Assembly (NCBI GenBank): GCA_023421395.1
Contig: JAEZTL010000041.1
Coordinates: 80,834-144,833, forward strand
DNA length: 64,000 bases
Source: Bacillota bacterium
Lineage (GTDB): Bacteria > Bacillota > Clostridia > Christensenellales > Aristaeellaceae
Direction of reading: 5' to 3'
The notes under the pieces are model-generated. The model searched no databases and was not told the DNA's origin. It was given only the letters and a program-made list of their open reading frames with translations. Positions 16,598 through 25,521 of this stretch are shown in pieces (within the stretch, counting starts at the first letter, position 1; each line of letters starts with the position of its first letter). The position numbers and the translations under genes were made by a program.

Positions 16598-17073
16598 CAG
16601 GTCGCGGATCTTCCCCCAGTGTCGCCCTTCCCGTACTTCGTCCCGCTCGAATCCTCCGGCGTGAACTGCATCAACCCGTTCACGTCGATCTTCTCCGGCG
16701 CGTCCGTTTGCGACAGCTGCGCCTGCGCTTCCCTGCGCATCGCCTCCGCCGTCCCCTTCGGAAAAAAACCGGACGCCTCCAGTATGTTCATCTCAAGCTC
16801 GAACAGCTGCTCGAAGGTGTATCCCTCGTCCACCAGCCTGTCCACCAGGTTGCAGGTGTCGTCGTAGGTGTATTTGCCGTTCTCGTCCGGGAACGCCTGC
16901 AGCGCGGCGTGGAGCACCGGCGGCAGGTGTTCGAACACGTCCATCGCCTTGCTCTCGTCCTGGAACGTCTTGAAGAACGATTCGCCCAGCCGCATCTTGA
17001 TCTCGGCGTGGGATTTCGTCCGGATGCGCAGCTTCAATTCCTCGTCACCGATTTTCAGCAGGAAGTGGTTCAT
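16597..17073 (-). CDS. Tail assembly chaperone, first frame
   Basis: 158 aa, helical and acidic (KIGDEELKLRIRTKSHAEIK...FEHLPPVLHAALQAFPDENG). Size, composition and position between the major tail protein and the tape measure gene fit the gpG-like chaperone that coats the tape measure before tube assembly. Its last codons (GKGDTGGRSAT) look less conserved than the alternative frame that continues into the next gene. Confidence 0.75.
   Translation of the reverse strand: MNHFLLKIGDEELKLRIRTKSHAEIKMRLGESFFKTFQDESKAMDVFEHLPPVLHAALQAFPDENGKYTYDDTCNLVDRLVDEGYTFEQLFELEMNILEASGFFPKGTAEAMRREAQAQLSQTDAPEKIDVNGLMQFTPEDSSGTKYGKGDTGGRSAT
16612..16617 (-). promoter_or_regulatory. Candidate -1 frameshift site
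   Basis: The minus-strand run GGGGGA within the codons ACT GGG GGA AGA lies 13 bases before the stop of the first chaperone frame. Slipping back one base gives TGG GGG AAG ATC CGC GAC CTG ATG, which enters the second frame without a stop. It is not a perfect XXXYYYZ heptamer. Confidence 0.45.
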
Positions 17074-17125
17074 GGTGCCTCCCTCCGGGGGCCCGCGCGG
17101 AGCCCCCGTTCATCGTCGTTCAGGA

Positions 17126-17572
17126 TCAGGTGCTCGGCGCGGCCGTGAAGGTAAAGTCGGTAATCGGGATGATTGAAAGGGTGTAGCCCAGCGCGCCGTT
17201 GACTTCCGCGCCGTTCGCGCGCACCGACGGGTAGCCCTGCCATGCGTCCTTCGAACCGTCCGGCCACTCGATCTCCCAGTATTGCGCCGTTGTCTCGCTG
17301 AGCGCCCGAAGCGCCGCGTATTCGTCCACCAGCGCGGCGTCCAGCGCGTCCGGTGCGCCGTACTTGCCCATGAGGCCGCCGAACTCCAGCGCGTCATTTC
17401 CGGCCACGCCGGGAATACCCACGCTCCGGCTGTCCTGCAACGTGGTCACGTCGATCATCTCCGGTGCGCCGCCCAGGTCAGGCGTGGAAATGATCGAGTA
17501 CAGCACCGTGGTTGCCGCGCTGGCGCCGTACTTCAGCTTAACCCCGCGGCTCGCAATGGGTTTGTTCGCCAT
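17126..17572 (-). CDS. Major tail tube protein
   Basis: 148 aa, small beta-rich protein with conserved features of siphovirus tube subunits (GVKLKYGASAATTVLYSIIS at the start; APEMIDVTTLQDS; SGxxWExEWPDGSK-like region; GYTLSIIPITDFTF at the end). It lies between the tail terminator and the tail chaperones. This subunit polymerises around the tape measure. AT-rich spacer and SD precede the ATG. Confidence 0.8.
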   Translation of the reverse strand: MANKPIASRGVKLKYGASAATTVLYSIISTPDLGGAPEMIDVTTLQDSRSVGIPGVAGNDALEFGGLMGKYGAPDALDAALVDEYAALRALSETTAQYWEIEWPDGSKDAWQGYPSVRANGAEVNGALGYTLSIIPITDFTFTAAPST

Positions 17573-17578
17573 GTCTTA

Positions 17579-17980
17579 TCACCTCTCGTAGATTCTGTTG
17601 TCCCCCGTGTCGTAAACGCCGGTGAAGCGCTGACTGCGCCGCACCAGCCCGTTTGGCATCGGCGTTTCCCGGTCACTGGTCAGCCTGGGCACCACGCCCA
17701 GCACCGCCTGCATCGCCGGAAACGCCACGCCGGTCACCTGTTCCCTGCTCTCGCCGAAGTGGTCAAGCCGCACCTCCACGTCCACCCGCCTGATCTCCTG
17801 CGAGTTCGGCAGGTAAAGCGCGTTGGACAGCTCTACCTCGTACACCGTCAGCGGCAGCGTGATCTCCACGCCCTCCAGCGCGCCGAAGACCGCCCGCGGG
17901 TACGACGGCTTTGTGTTCGGGTTCGCGCCCCTCGCCGCCTCGTACACCGCTTCCTTGATCGTCTGCATCGGGTCGATCAC
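17579..17980 (-). CDS. Tail terminator/completion protein
   Basis: 133 aa. N-terminal helix (MQTIKEAVYEAARG), then alternating strands (GVEITLPLTVYEVELSN; RRVDVEVRLDHF) and a C-terminal arm (RFTGVYDTGDNRIYER). Size and position immediately before the major tail protein match minor tail proteins that stop tube polymerisation and join head and tail. The start overlaps the gp10-like stop by four bases. Confidence 0.65.
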   Translation of the reverse strand: MIDPMQTIKEAVYEAARGANPNTKPSYPRAVFGALEGVEITLPLTVYEVELSNALYLPNSQEIRRVDVEVRLDHFGESREQVTGVAFPAMQAVLGVVPRLTSDRETPMPNGLVRRSQRFTGVYDTGDNRIYER

Positions 17981-18573
17981 GGTACGCCACCTCCTCCGGC
18001 TTTCAGTTGTCGGATTCCTTTCAGTTGTCGGATTCTCTTGTTGATCGCTTCGACGATTATGTCACGCATGAATGGCTTTTCGATCAGAAATGCCGGCCAC
18101 AGATACGGGTTCGCCTCCATGCCGTCAGACCACACCAGGCCGGGCTTCCCGTCCTTCGTGTGCTGTCCGGTGTCGTCGTACCAGAACCACGGCTCTTGCG
18201 TGTACGCCGAAGATGGCAGCGGATGTTTCGGTCTGCTCGATGTCCCCGTTGATGCGATACCCTGCGGGCCCGTGCCCATCTCGATGAATACCGGCATCTG
18301 CACCGGGTCGAATGCGCCGGGAGACACGAATATGCGCCCATACACCTTGCCGTCGCGCTCGAAGATCTCGTCTTCGATTTGCGCTACCAACTGCGGATCA
18401 ATCCCTGCCGCAAACGATTTTGCGCGGGCCTTGATCCTTCCCGTGATCTGTTTCAGTCCATCACGCATGCCCGCCTTTATCACTTCCGGCACGGCCTCCA
18501 GCTTCGCGATTGCCTCGTTCAGCCCGACGATTCCGGGCTTTATTGCCTTGATGCCGTAGGTCTTTCTAGCCAC
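17977..18573 (-). CDS. HK97 gp10-like head-tail joining protein
   Basis: 198 aa. The pattern LNEAIAKLEAVPEVIKAGMRDGLK then VFIEMGTGPQ and PYLWPAFLIEKPFM is characteristic of the HK97-gp10 family, which links connector to tail. The C-terminus carries an in-frame 18-bp tandem duplication (18001-18035) that repeats RQLKGI. It overlaps the head-closure gene upstream by eight bases and the tail terminator downstream by four. Confidence 0.75.
   Translation of the reverse strand: MARKTYGIKAIKPGIVGLNEAIAKLEAVPEVIKAGMRDGLKQITGRIKARAKSFAAGIDPQLVAQIEDEIFERDGKVYGRIFVSPGAFDPVQMPVFIEMGTGPQGIASTGTSSRPKHPLPSSAYTQEPWFWYDDTGQHTKDGKPGLVWSDGMEANPYLWPAFLIEKPFMRDIIVEAINKRIRQLKGIRQLKAGGGGVP
18001..18035 (-). repeat. 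In-frame 18-bp tandem duplication
   Basis: TTTCAGTTGTCGGATTC occurs at 18001-18017 and again at 18019-18035, period 18 bp, inside the gp10-like gene. It adds six residues without shifting the frame. A recent slippage event is likely. Confidence 0.8.
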
Positions 18574-18904
18574 CGAACGCGCCCCGCTTCCCGACGTCGC
18601 AAGTGTACTGCCGGGCGGTCGACCGGTCCGCGATCACCGTGTAATCCGGTTTTCCGGTCTCCATCGCGTCGAGCCATACGTACATGCCCTCGCGCAGCCG
18701 GACGCTTCCGGTTGTCAGCGTGCGCACGCTCGGCAGTTTCGCGCCGTACATTGCCGCCGCCACTTCCCCGCGCGGCACACCCACCACCGCCAGAAACTCC
18801 ACCGGTTCTCCGGGTCCGTAGATGTCCTCGCCGTCGGTCGCCGTTTTGACCACCACGCGCTCGGCGTAGTGCAGCACCTGAAGATCGCTCACCGGGCTGC
18901 GCAT
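18566..18904 (-). CDS. Head closure/adaptor protein
   Basis: 112 aa beta-rich protein (VLHYAERVVVKTATDGEDIY...GMYVWLDAMETGKPDYTV) in the place of the head-closure component between connector and gp10-like genes. I base the role on gene order and size; sequence similarity to a named family is not certain. Confidence 0.55.
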   Translation of the reverse strand: MRSPVSDLQVLHYAERVVVKTATDGEDIYGPGEPVEFLAVVGVPRGEVAAAMYGAKLPSVRTLTTGSVRLREGMYVWLDAMETGKPDYTVIADRSTARQYTCDVGKRGAFGG

Positions 18905-18905
18905 G

Positions 18906-19205
18906 CTACGTCACCGTCCTTGCAAGTCGCCAGGAATCAAGCTGCCGCGTGATGCTTACCGGGATCTCGTCGATGCTCCGGGACACCCCGCCCTCGGAGT
19001 GGCTGGATTCGCCCTCGATGCCCAGGCGGTTGTACCGCAGCACCGCCAGATCCAGCTGCACGCCCTTCAGCGCGTCCGGTACCGCCTCGCGCCCGGTGTA
19101 CGCGGTGATCGTCTCCCCGGCGCTGTCGATCATCTCCTGCAAAAGGGCGTCCGCCGCCATTGTCGGCGCGATCCGCACCTTCATGCGGTCGATCAGTTCC
19201 GCCAT
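18906..19205 (-). CDS. Head-tail connector protein (gp6-like)
   Basis: 99 aa, helical (MKVRIAPTMAADALLQEMID, AGETITAYTGREAVPDAL, AVLRYNRLGIEGESSHSEGG), the helix-loop-helix pattern of phage gp6-like/DnaT-type connectors that sit under the portal. It is followed one base later by the head-closure gene. Confidence 0.75.
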   Translation of the reverse strand: MAELIDRMKVRIAPTMAADALLQEMIDSAGETITAYTGREAVPDALKGVQLDLAVLRYNRLGIEGESSHSEGGVSRSIDEIPVSITRQLDSWRLARTVT

Positions 19206-19257
19206 GCCATCACCTCCGAATGCAAAAGATCAGGGCCGGATTGCTCCGGCCCCGTCA

Positions 19258-20400
19258 TCAGCCGAATACCACGGTGGCCATCTCCGGGTACACCGTCTTG
19301 TAGCCGTAGAGGATGTCCATCGACAGCGTTTCGCGCTTGTACTTCATGTCGTAACCGCGCACGACGCGAAGCGTGAGGCCGCTCACCGGGTCCGTGGTCA
19401 CGTAGCTTTCCACACCCTTCGGCGCGACCAGCGGGCGCGTCACGAACGCGAACGCGGTCGGATGGAAAGCCAGGTTCGCGATGTAGTTCGCGCCCACGGT
19501 GACCGCTTTGTCCTCGGCTACGGTCACGTTGGGGCTGATCTTCACCGTGATCTCGTTGTCCGCCGCCGTGGTGTCCTCGGTCACGTAGTACACCTTCGTG
19601 TCGCCCTCGAAGGTGATCCGGTCGCCCTTCTTCAGCGTCCCGGTCAGCGTCGGGTTGGCGCTCGCCGTCGCGTCGAGCACCACGGTGTCCTTGTCGGAAA
19701 CCGCCGTCTTCACGGTGATCTTCGCGCTGGTGCCGCCCGCAGCCAGCGTGCCCTTCGCATGGGTCTTCACCGCCTGGGACATGTAGGTGTCCATCTGGAA
19801 CACCCGGCCCAGCTTGGCGTTGCGCAGCGCCTCGGTGCTGCCCGCCTCGTTGGCCTTGACCAGGTTGTCAATGCCCAGGAAGGCGCCCTCCGCGATCGGG
19901 TCCAGCAGCAGATTCCGGCCCACCATGGGCACCAGCTGCTGGTTCAGCCGGGTGTTGATGGCGACCACTTTCGCCAGCGTGTCGGGCGCGGTGCCCTGCG
20001 TGCCGACCGCAGTGGGAATGTCGGCGTACAGCGCGAGGCCGTCGGTGTTGATCTTCTGGGCCAGCGCCACCGCCGCCGGTTCGATGAAAGTGCGCTGCAG
20101 CTTCGCTTCGTCCATGTTGACCGCGCCCTCGATGGCCTCGATGGCCACGTCCACGGTCGCGATCTTGTCCAGCTTCACGTCGACCGACGCTTCGGTCATG
20201 TTCTGGGCGCTGACGCCGGTGGCGACGTCAAACTCGCTCGCCGTCAGCTTGACCGGCTTTTTTACCTGGATGGTGTCGCCCAGCTTCTGGAAGTCACCGC
20301 TGAAGTCGCGGTGAACGAGGTTCGGGAATACCAGGTTCTCCACCAGCCGCGGCAGCGTCATGCGCGCGATGTTCTTGATGGTCAGGAAAGTATTGGGCAT
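19258..20400 (-). CDS. Major capsid protein, P22 coat-like
   Basis: 380 aa. N-terminal segment MPNTFLTIKNIARMTLPRLV and the GDTIQVKKPVKL...DKIATVDVAIEAIEGAVN stretch match the P22 gene 5 coat family (HK97 fold). Residues ~235-315 (SAKITVKTAVSDKDTVVLDA...) form an inserted beta domain like the P22 telokin-type insertion. The C-terminus RVVRGYDMKYKRETLSMDILYG is typical of the A domain. It follows the scaffold gene. Confidence 0.85.
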   Translation of the reverse strand: MPNTFLTIKNIARMTLPRLVENLVFPNLVHRDFSGDFQKLGDTIQVKKPVKLTASEFDVATGVSAQNMTEASVDVKLDKIATVDVAIEAIEGAVNMDEAKLQRTFIEPAAVALAQKINTDGLALYADIPTAVGTQGTAPDTLAKVVAINTRLNQQLVPMVGRNLLLDPIAEGAFLGIDNLVKANEAGSTEALRNAKLGRVFQMDTYMSQAVKTHAKGTLAAGGTSAKITVKTAVSDKDTVVLDATASANPTLTGTLKKGDRITFEGDTKVYYVTEDTTAADNEITVKISPNVTVAEDKAVTVGANYIANLAFHPTAFAFVTRPLVAPKGVESYVTTDPVSGLTLRVVRGYDMKYKRETLSMDILYGYKTVYPEMATVVFG

Positions 20401-20428
20401 GGTTTCTCACTCCTTCGTTTTTTCCGTG

Positions 20429-21154
20429 TTATCCGTTCGGGTGTGCCCGTTTCCAGGCGTAGAATTCCTCGTCGGTCATCTTGTCGAAGTCGGGCTTCCC
20501 GCCGCCCGCTCCGCTGCCAGAGCCACCGCCGCCGGGCGGGTTGCCCTTCAGGCGGTCTTCCACCGCGGCGTTGACCGCCGTGCGGAACGCCGTTTCCAGC
20601 GCTTTGAGGGAGTTGTCGCAGGAATCCTCGTCCGTGTAGTCCAGTACCTCGGCGAGCCCCTTCGGCAGCCCTTTCTCGGCGAGCTTTTCCATCGCGCCGG
20701 CGCGCAACTCGCGCCGCGTGATCTCGCGCTCCCGATCCTCCAGTTTCTTCCGGTTGGCGTCCTCCTCCGCCTTCTTGCGCTCGGCCTCGGACAGTTTCGC
20801 CAGCCGTTCCCCCTCGGCTTTGGCTTCCGCGATCTTGGTTTCCATGTCTTTTTGGACTTTGGCCAGACGCTTGGCGATGATCGCATCCAGTTCGGCCTGC
20901 TTGAACACCTTTTCGCTGCCCTCGCCGCCCTCGCCCTCGCCAGATCCGGCAGCACCGCCGCCCGATCCGCCGCCAGCGCCTTCGCCGCCAGCTTCACCGC
21001 TCCCGCCCTGGCCACCAGTACCGCCGGTCCCGCTTGCGCCGCCGCCCGCGTTGCCCGTGCCGCCCTGGCCACCGGCGGCACCAGTCCCGCCCGCGCCGCC
21101 TCCAGTCCCGTCCGCAGCCATCCTGCGCATCTGCAAAAGCCTGAGATAGTTCAT
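20429..21154 (-). CDS. Capsid scaffold protein (DUF4355-like) with Gly-rich start
   Basis: 241 aa. Residues ~14-80 are an unusual run of Gly, Ala, Thr, Ser and Gln (GGTGGQGGSGEAGG-type), then a long coiled coil (FKQAELDAIIAKRLAKVQKD..., residues ~85-165) and a C-terminal helix region ending KPDFDKMTDEEFYAWKRAHP. This is the layout of DUF4355 scaffolds, but the glycine-rich tract is longer than usual. It is upstream of the coat gene. Confidence 0.75.
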   Translation of the reverse strand: MNYLRLLQMRRMAADGTGGGAGGTGAAGGQGGTGNAGGGASGTGGTGGQGGSGEAGGEGAGGGSGGGAAGSGEGEGGEGSEKVFKQAELDAIIAKRLAKVQKDMETKIAEAKAEGERLAKLSEAERKKAEEDANRKKLEDREREITRRELRAGAMEKLAEKGLPKGLAEVLDYTDEDSCDNSLKALETAFRTAVNAAVEDRLKGNPPGGGGSGSGAGGGKPDFDKMTDEEFYAWKRAHPNG

Positions 21155-21235
21155 GGTTTTCCTCCTCCGTTTATCGCCCGTCGGCTAATCCCGGTCACCC
21201 GGTAAAATTTAAACCGCGCTTTCGCGCGGCTGTTT

Positions 21236-22294
21236 TCATGCTGCAATTGGCGGACATCCCGCCGCCTGCCATTCCTGCCACCTGGCGTAGTTCCATGTGC
21301 CGGGGATCTCCACAATCTTTCCCTTGCGGTCTTTCACCGTTCGCGTCAATGTGGCTAGCCAGTCATCACCATACACCGGAATTGTGTTTGACCGGCACCA
21401 CGGATGAAGTGGCGGGAAGTTCACACCCGGTTTCGCATCCTCCACACGGTAAACCTTGCTCGAGTGCGCCCGGCAGATCTCGCTGGTCTTCTCGTCGAAA
21501 ACCGCGATGAACTGATACCGCTCAACGCCGCTGTCCATGTAGCTTTCAAGCTCTGCCTGGTTCGCCACATACGCGGTTTCCGTTACCACCAGACGCTCGG
21601 CGGCGAATTTGCCCACGCCGAAGTCGTGCATCAGTTCCCTGACAATGCGCTTGTGATCTTTCCCCGCCATAAGCCCTGTCGTGATCGAACGGTTCAGCTT
21701 CTCTGACAGCTTCCGGGTGTTTCCCCATACCCGCTCAGAGTATGGCGAGCCCGACCAGTTCTCCCGAAGGATCAACCGCAGGCGGCGCTCGCTGATGCCT
21801 GATGCATTCCAGCCCAGTTCCATGCCGTGCTGCATGTCGTAGGCGGTGCGCATGTACGCCTCTTTCCCCACGTCCTCCAGCACGTTCCGCCCTAACTCCA
21901 GCTCCTTCGTGCCCAGCTTCGCGCAGATCGCGTTCGCACTCTCCCGCAGCGCCTCCAGATTGGAGATCCTATAACGGTACCCGGGCGCGTTCAGCCGCGC
22001 TTCGATGCTGCCTTTGATCGGGCTGTCCTCCAGCGCCGCCACCAGCTTCCGCAACCTGCGCCACTCCGCCGGGGTGGTGGGCTCCTGAAGGATCATCATG
22101 GCGTCCCGGTGAGACAGCCCCCATCGCTTCGCGTACCGCGCGATCAGCCGCTGGATCTCCGCGCTGATCTCCGCGTGGGCCTCGTCGTATGCCCGCGACA
22201 GTTGCCGCATCATCCGGCTGTCCAACTGGTCATACGCGCCCTGGCGCATCGCCGCGCGGCCCGTCCAGTAAGCATCAGGCGGCAGGCTTGCCAT
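21236..22294 (-). CDS. Minor head protein (Mu gpF/SPP1 gp7-like)
   Basis: 352 aa, helical. The C-terminal domain carries ERLVVTETAYVANQAELESY, then EICRAHSSKVY and FPPLHPWCRSNTIPVY, the diagnostic segments of Mu gpF-like head morphogenesis proteins (H-P-x-C-R-S-x-T/I-x-P). It probably associates with the portal. It overlaps the portal gene by 20 bp. Confidence 0.85.
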   Translation of the reverse strand: MASLPPDAYWTGRAAMRQGAYDQLDSRMMRQLSRAYDEAHAEISAEIQRLIARYAKRWGLSHRDAMMILQEPTTPAEWRRLRKLVAALEDSPIKGSIEARLNAPGYRYRISNLEALRESANAICAKLGTKELELGRNVLEDVGKEAYMRTAYDMQHGMELGWNASGISERRLRLILRENWSGSPYSERVWGNTRKLSEKLNRSITTGLMAGKDHKRIVRELMHDFGVGKFAAERLVVTETAYVANQAELESYMDSGVERYQFIAVFDEKTSEICRAHSSKVYRVEDAKPGVNFPPLHPWCRSNTIPVYGDDWLATLTRTVKDRKGKIVEIPGTWNYARWQEWQAAGCPPIAA

Positions 22295-23687
22295 CCTCGT
22301 CGCCCTCCTCGTCCTCCGGCGGCTCGCCGGTCGGCGTGTTCATGGGCATCCCGAAGGCGACCGCGTTCATCTTCGCCGCTTCCGCCTTCTGTTGTTTCAG
22401 GAGTTCCATCGCGGCCTTCGGGTCCTGGACGAACGGCAGCAGCTTCAGCAGGATTTCATCCGGAACGATGTCCTGGAGCGCCTGAACGATCTGCGATAGC
22501 TCCAGCTCATTCGTCGGCAGGCTCCGCGTAAACGTGATCTGTACGTCGTCCACGTCCAGCGCCGGGTTCCCCTTGATGGCCATGAAGTGTGCGAACATCC
22601 GAAGCCGGTCGCGTAGGCCCTCGCGGAACCACCGCTCTTTGTTTTTCACCAACTGCTCGAAGCCCAGCAGCTTGTACCGCATGGCTACGCCCGAGGCGTC
22701 CGACGCGAATTCCTTGTCCGTCAGATCCGGCACCATCGACATCTTGTGAATGTCTTCCTTGATCGCCTTTTTGAGTACTTCGGTCTGTTCTTCGTTCAGG
22801 TTGTTCGAAAGATACTCACCACCGGCTTTTTCTCCCGGGAGCATCAGTATCCGATCCTGCTTGATCTGCTCCGCCGGCGTGCGGCCATCCTCATCGTCCT
22901 GCATGCTGAAGCCGTGCAGCAACAGCACCGCATCGACAAACTGCTCCTTGTCATTGATGCGGTCGGACTGAAGCGTGTTGTAGGCGTCAATCAATGTGAT
23001 CACCGGCTCGAAATCTCCGGTTTCGTCCTCGTCGTTGAAATACTCGTTGATCGGCACGCCGCCGAAGTAGTGCGCCTCGGAGGCTTCAGGTACGGCCTCT
23101 TTCAGGTCGGCGATCTCGTCCACCACGTATCGCTCCACCTGCGTATCGGTGTAGACGTTGACGTGGTACGCGCCGTCTTTGCCGTCGTTCTTCACCGCCC
23201 GGAAGAAATGGACGCCGAAAATAGGCTGAAGCTCCACGGTATCGTCGTACACCACGAACGCTTCCCGCGGGTCCAGCGGCGCGCACTTCGGCCTTGCGGT
23301 GCTGTCCGCATACAAAAGCTCCACCGCGCGGCCGTAGGCGCTCGTATCCCGCGCCAGTTCCATGTCCTTCGCCTGAATCTCGATGCGCGCGTACTGTTTC
23401 GCGATCCCCTCCAGCGCCTGGTCCTGTTTTTCGTCCGCGTAGGATACCGGCGCGCCGACTAGGTACCCGGACGCCATCGTCGTGATGTACCTCGGGAACG
23501 CATGCACCAGCCGGTTGTTCGGCTTGTTCGCCGCGCGCTCGCGCTTCAGGATGTCGTGCTCGTTCTTCACGTACCGCCGGAGCATGTCCAGCCGACCGCA
23601 CCGCGCCTGGTGCTCCGTGATGCAGCTGATCAGCGCGTCCTTTGCCACGCGCCCTCCGGCGACGCAGCTTATCGATCTCTTGATCAT
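22275..23687 (-). CDS. Portal protein, SPP1 gp6-like
   Basis: 470 aa. Motifs of the SPP1 gp6 portal family: NRLVHAFPRYITTMASGYLVG near the N-terminus, PLDPREAFVVYDDTVELQPI, a NDKEQFVDAVLLLHG segment and the helical stem region SGVAMRYKLLGFEQLVKNKE. Forms the dodecameric DNA channel. It overlaps the terminase gene by four bases upstream and the gpF-like gene downstream. Confidence 0.9.
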   Translation of the reverse strand: MIKRSISCVAGGRVAKDALISCITEHQARCGRLDMLRRYVKNEHDILKRERAANKPNNRLVHAFPRYITTMASGYLVGAPVSYADEKQDQALEGIAKQYARIEIQAKDMELARDTSAYGRAVELLYADSTARPKCAPLDPREAFVVYDDTVELQPIFGVHFFRAVKNDGKDGAYHVNVYTDTQVERYVVDEIADLKEAVPEASEAHYFGGVPINEYFNDEDETGDFEPVITLIDAYNTLQSDRINDKEQFVDAVLLLHGFSMQDDEDGRTPAEQIKQDRILMLPGEKAGGEYLSNNLNEEQTEVLKKAIKEDIHKMSMVPDLTDKEFASDASGVAMRYKLLGFEQLVKNKERWFREGLRDRLRMFAHFMAIKGNPALDVDDVQITFTRSLPTNELELSQIVQALQDIVPDEILLKLLPFVQDPKAAMELLKQQKAEAAKMNAVAFGMPMNTPTGEPPEDEEGDEDGKPAA

Positions 23688-24958
23688 AGCCCCAGCCCCT
23701 CCCTGCTTATCGTCGTCGCCTGCCGCTGCGCGCTTACGCTCTCCGTCCCGTATCGCACCGCGTCGATCGTGTGGTTTTTTTCATCCGGGTAACGCGCGAT
23801 GAAATTCCCGTGCTTGTCACGCTCGAACTCATAGCCCTTGAACTCCCTGGCCGCGTTTGGCGCGTGGTCCTCGTCGATCACGATCTCAGCGAGGTTTTCT
23901 AGCCACCGCATGCCGTGGCGCACGCTGTCCGGGCCCTTCTTCGCGCCGATCGCGTTGACGCCCAGCGTGGCCATCTCATTGATCGTCCTCGGGTCCTCGC
24001 TGTCGCAGGTCACGATCTCGCGACCGCACAGCGCCTTTGTCTTCTCGGCCAGCGTCGCGTTCGCCATCCGAACGCCGTACACCTCGTCCAGGATGTACAG
24101 CCGCCGCGTCGGCTTGTGGTAGTGCATCCGGACCAGCGCCGCCGGGTCCGTCGAAAAGCCGAAGTCCAGACCGTTGTAGTACCGGTCGAACGTGGCGCGC
24201 TCCTCTTTCGTGATCTTCCGGATCATCACGTTCTCGAACACGTTCCCGCCGGTGCCGGTGACCTCGCCCATGTACTCGTTCAGGTACGCGCGCTCGTTTA
24301 CGCGCTTGAGCTCCGCGGCTTCCTCCAGAAACGCCGCGCCCAGCCACTCCGGCGGCACCTGAAGATAGTTCGTGCGCAGCACGATCCGGTTCTTCTTCGG
24401 GATCAGCACCTCTTCGTTCACCCAGGCGCTTTGGGTTTTCGGCGGGTTGTATGGCTTGATCGAGAACGCCCGCGGAACACCGCGGATCAGCGATTGCTCG
24501 ATCATGCGGATCTCTTCCATGCCGTTGAATTCCGGGGTTTCCTCGAAAACCACGATTTTGAAATAGCCGTTTTTCAGCTTGATTGACTTCAGCTTCTCCG
24601 GCCTGTCCGCGCCGCGGAACATGATTTTCTGTCCGGTGGGCTTGTAGGTGATCTCCATCGGCGACAGGCCAAACCGGAAATACTCTGTAAGCCCCAGCTT
24701 CTCAATCGCCCATTCCACCTGCGGATACACGGAACTCCGAAGCGTTTCCGCGACCTTGCGCAGCACCATCATGTTGGCCATCGGGTCCCGAAGAAGTTCC
24801 TGCACGCCCTCCAGCGACCACCAGGAGCTTTTCAGGCTCGCGCGCCCTCCGGGCAGCCATATGTCCGTGTACTCCTCGCGCCGTATTGAGTGATGCAGCC
24901 CGTAAAACGCCGGGCCGATCAGGTCCGTCAGCCGGATCTCGTTATCCACCGGCCACAC
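23684..24958 (-). CDS. Terminase large subunit (PBSX/Terminase_3 type)
   Basis: 424 aa. N-terminal ATPase with a Walker A variant GGRASLKSS (residues ~37-45; Leu replaces the usual second Gly), Walker B FKIVVFEETPEF, and a C-terminal RNase H-like nuclease with acidic sites in GLDFGFSTDPAAL and VTCDSEDPRTI and near the end DEKNHTIDAVRYG. Packages DNA into the capsid. It overlaps the small subunit by 17 bp. Confidence 0.92.
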   Translation of the reverse strand: MWPVDNEIRLTDLIGPAFYGLHHSIRREEYTDIWLPGGRASLKSSWWSLEGVQELLRDPMANMMVLRKVAETLRSSVYPQVEWAIEKLGLTEYFRFGLSPMEITYKPTGQKIMFRGADRPEKLKSIKLKNGYFKIVVFEETPEFNGMEEIRMIEQSLIRGVPRAFSIKPYNPPKTQSAWVNEEVLIPKKNRIVLRTNYLQVPPEWLGAAFLEEAAELKRVNERAYLNEYMGEVTGTGGNVFENVMIRKITKEERATFDRYYNGLDFGFSTDPAALVRMHYHKPTRRLYILDEVYGVRMANATLAEKTKALCGREIVTCDSEDPRTINEMATLGVNAIGAKKGPDSVRHGMRWLENLAEIVIDEDHAPNAAREFKGYEFERDKHGNFIARYPDEKNHTIDAVRYGTESVSAQRQATTISREGLGL

Positions 24959-25475
24959 CTGCCGCTTCCGGAATGTCGTCCACGATCACCGGGCGCGCCG
25001 TCTGCTCCGCCTGCTCGTCGAACAGCCCGAAGTGCTTGCCCAGCAGTTCCGCCGCCTTTGTGGCGTCAAATACCTTCGTCGGAACCTCGACCACCGTCGG
25101 CACCTCGACCGTTTCCCGGATCTTCTTCCCGTTCTCCAACCACTCGCGGCTGGTCTTGACGTGCGAGACAACGTGCTCCACTTCTTCCCGGCGCATCGTC
25201 CGGCCCAGCCGTATGATCACGTCTGGTTTTGAGATGGCGCACGACCGCAGCTGCTCCTCCTGCAGCTCGCGCACGCGCGCGAGGATTTTAGCTTTTTTTA
25301 GCAGCCTGCAGGCCGTCACCGCCGCCGATTTCTCCGAATACCCCGCGCGCAAGGCGGCTTTTGTTTGGTGATAATCCACGATGTACTCATGGCAGAATCT
25401 TTCATGCTGTGCGGACAGCCCGGACGAGGCGCTTTCGCTCGGCTTCCGCGCCGCCTTTTTTGCCTTACGCTTCAC
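24942..25475 (-). CDS. Terminase small subunit
   Basis: 177 aa. SAQHERFCHEYIVDYHQTKA then ALRAGYSEKSAAVTACRLLK forms the helix-turn-helix of terminase small subunits. The rest is helical with KRSCAI... and an oligomerisation region. A longer ATG form (25529) overlaps the upstream gene. AAAGGAGGG lies nine bases before the GTG at 25475, which I prefer. The basic N-terminus (KRKAKKAARK) fits DNA binding at the packaging site. Confidence 0.88.
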   Translation of the reverse strand: MKRKAKKAARKPSESASSGLSAQHERFCHEYIVDYHQTKAALRAGYSEKSAAVTACRLLKKAKILARVRELQEEQLRSCAISKPDVIIRLGRTMRREEVEHVVSHVKTSREWLENGKKIRETVEVPTVVEVPTKVFDATKAAELLGKHFGLFDEQAEQTARPVIVDDIPEAAGVAGG

Positions 25476-25521
25476 CCGCGCCCCCTCCTTTCGCGCACTA
25501 AAAAACCGCCCCGGTTGGCGG

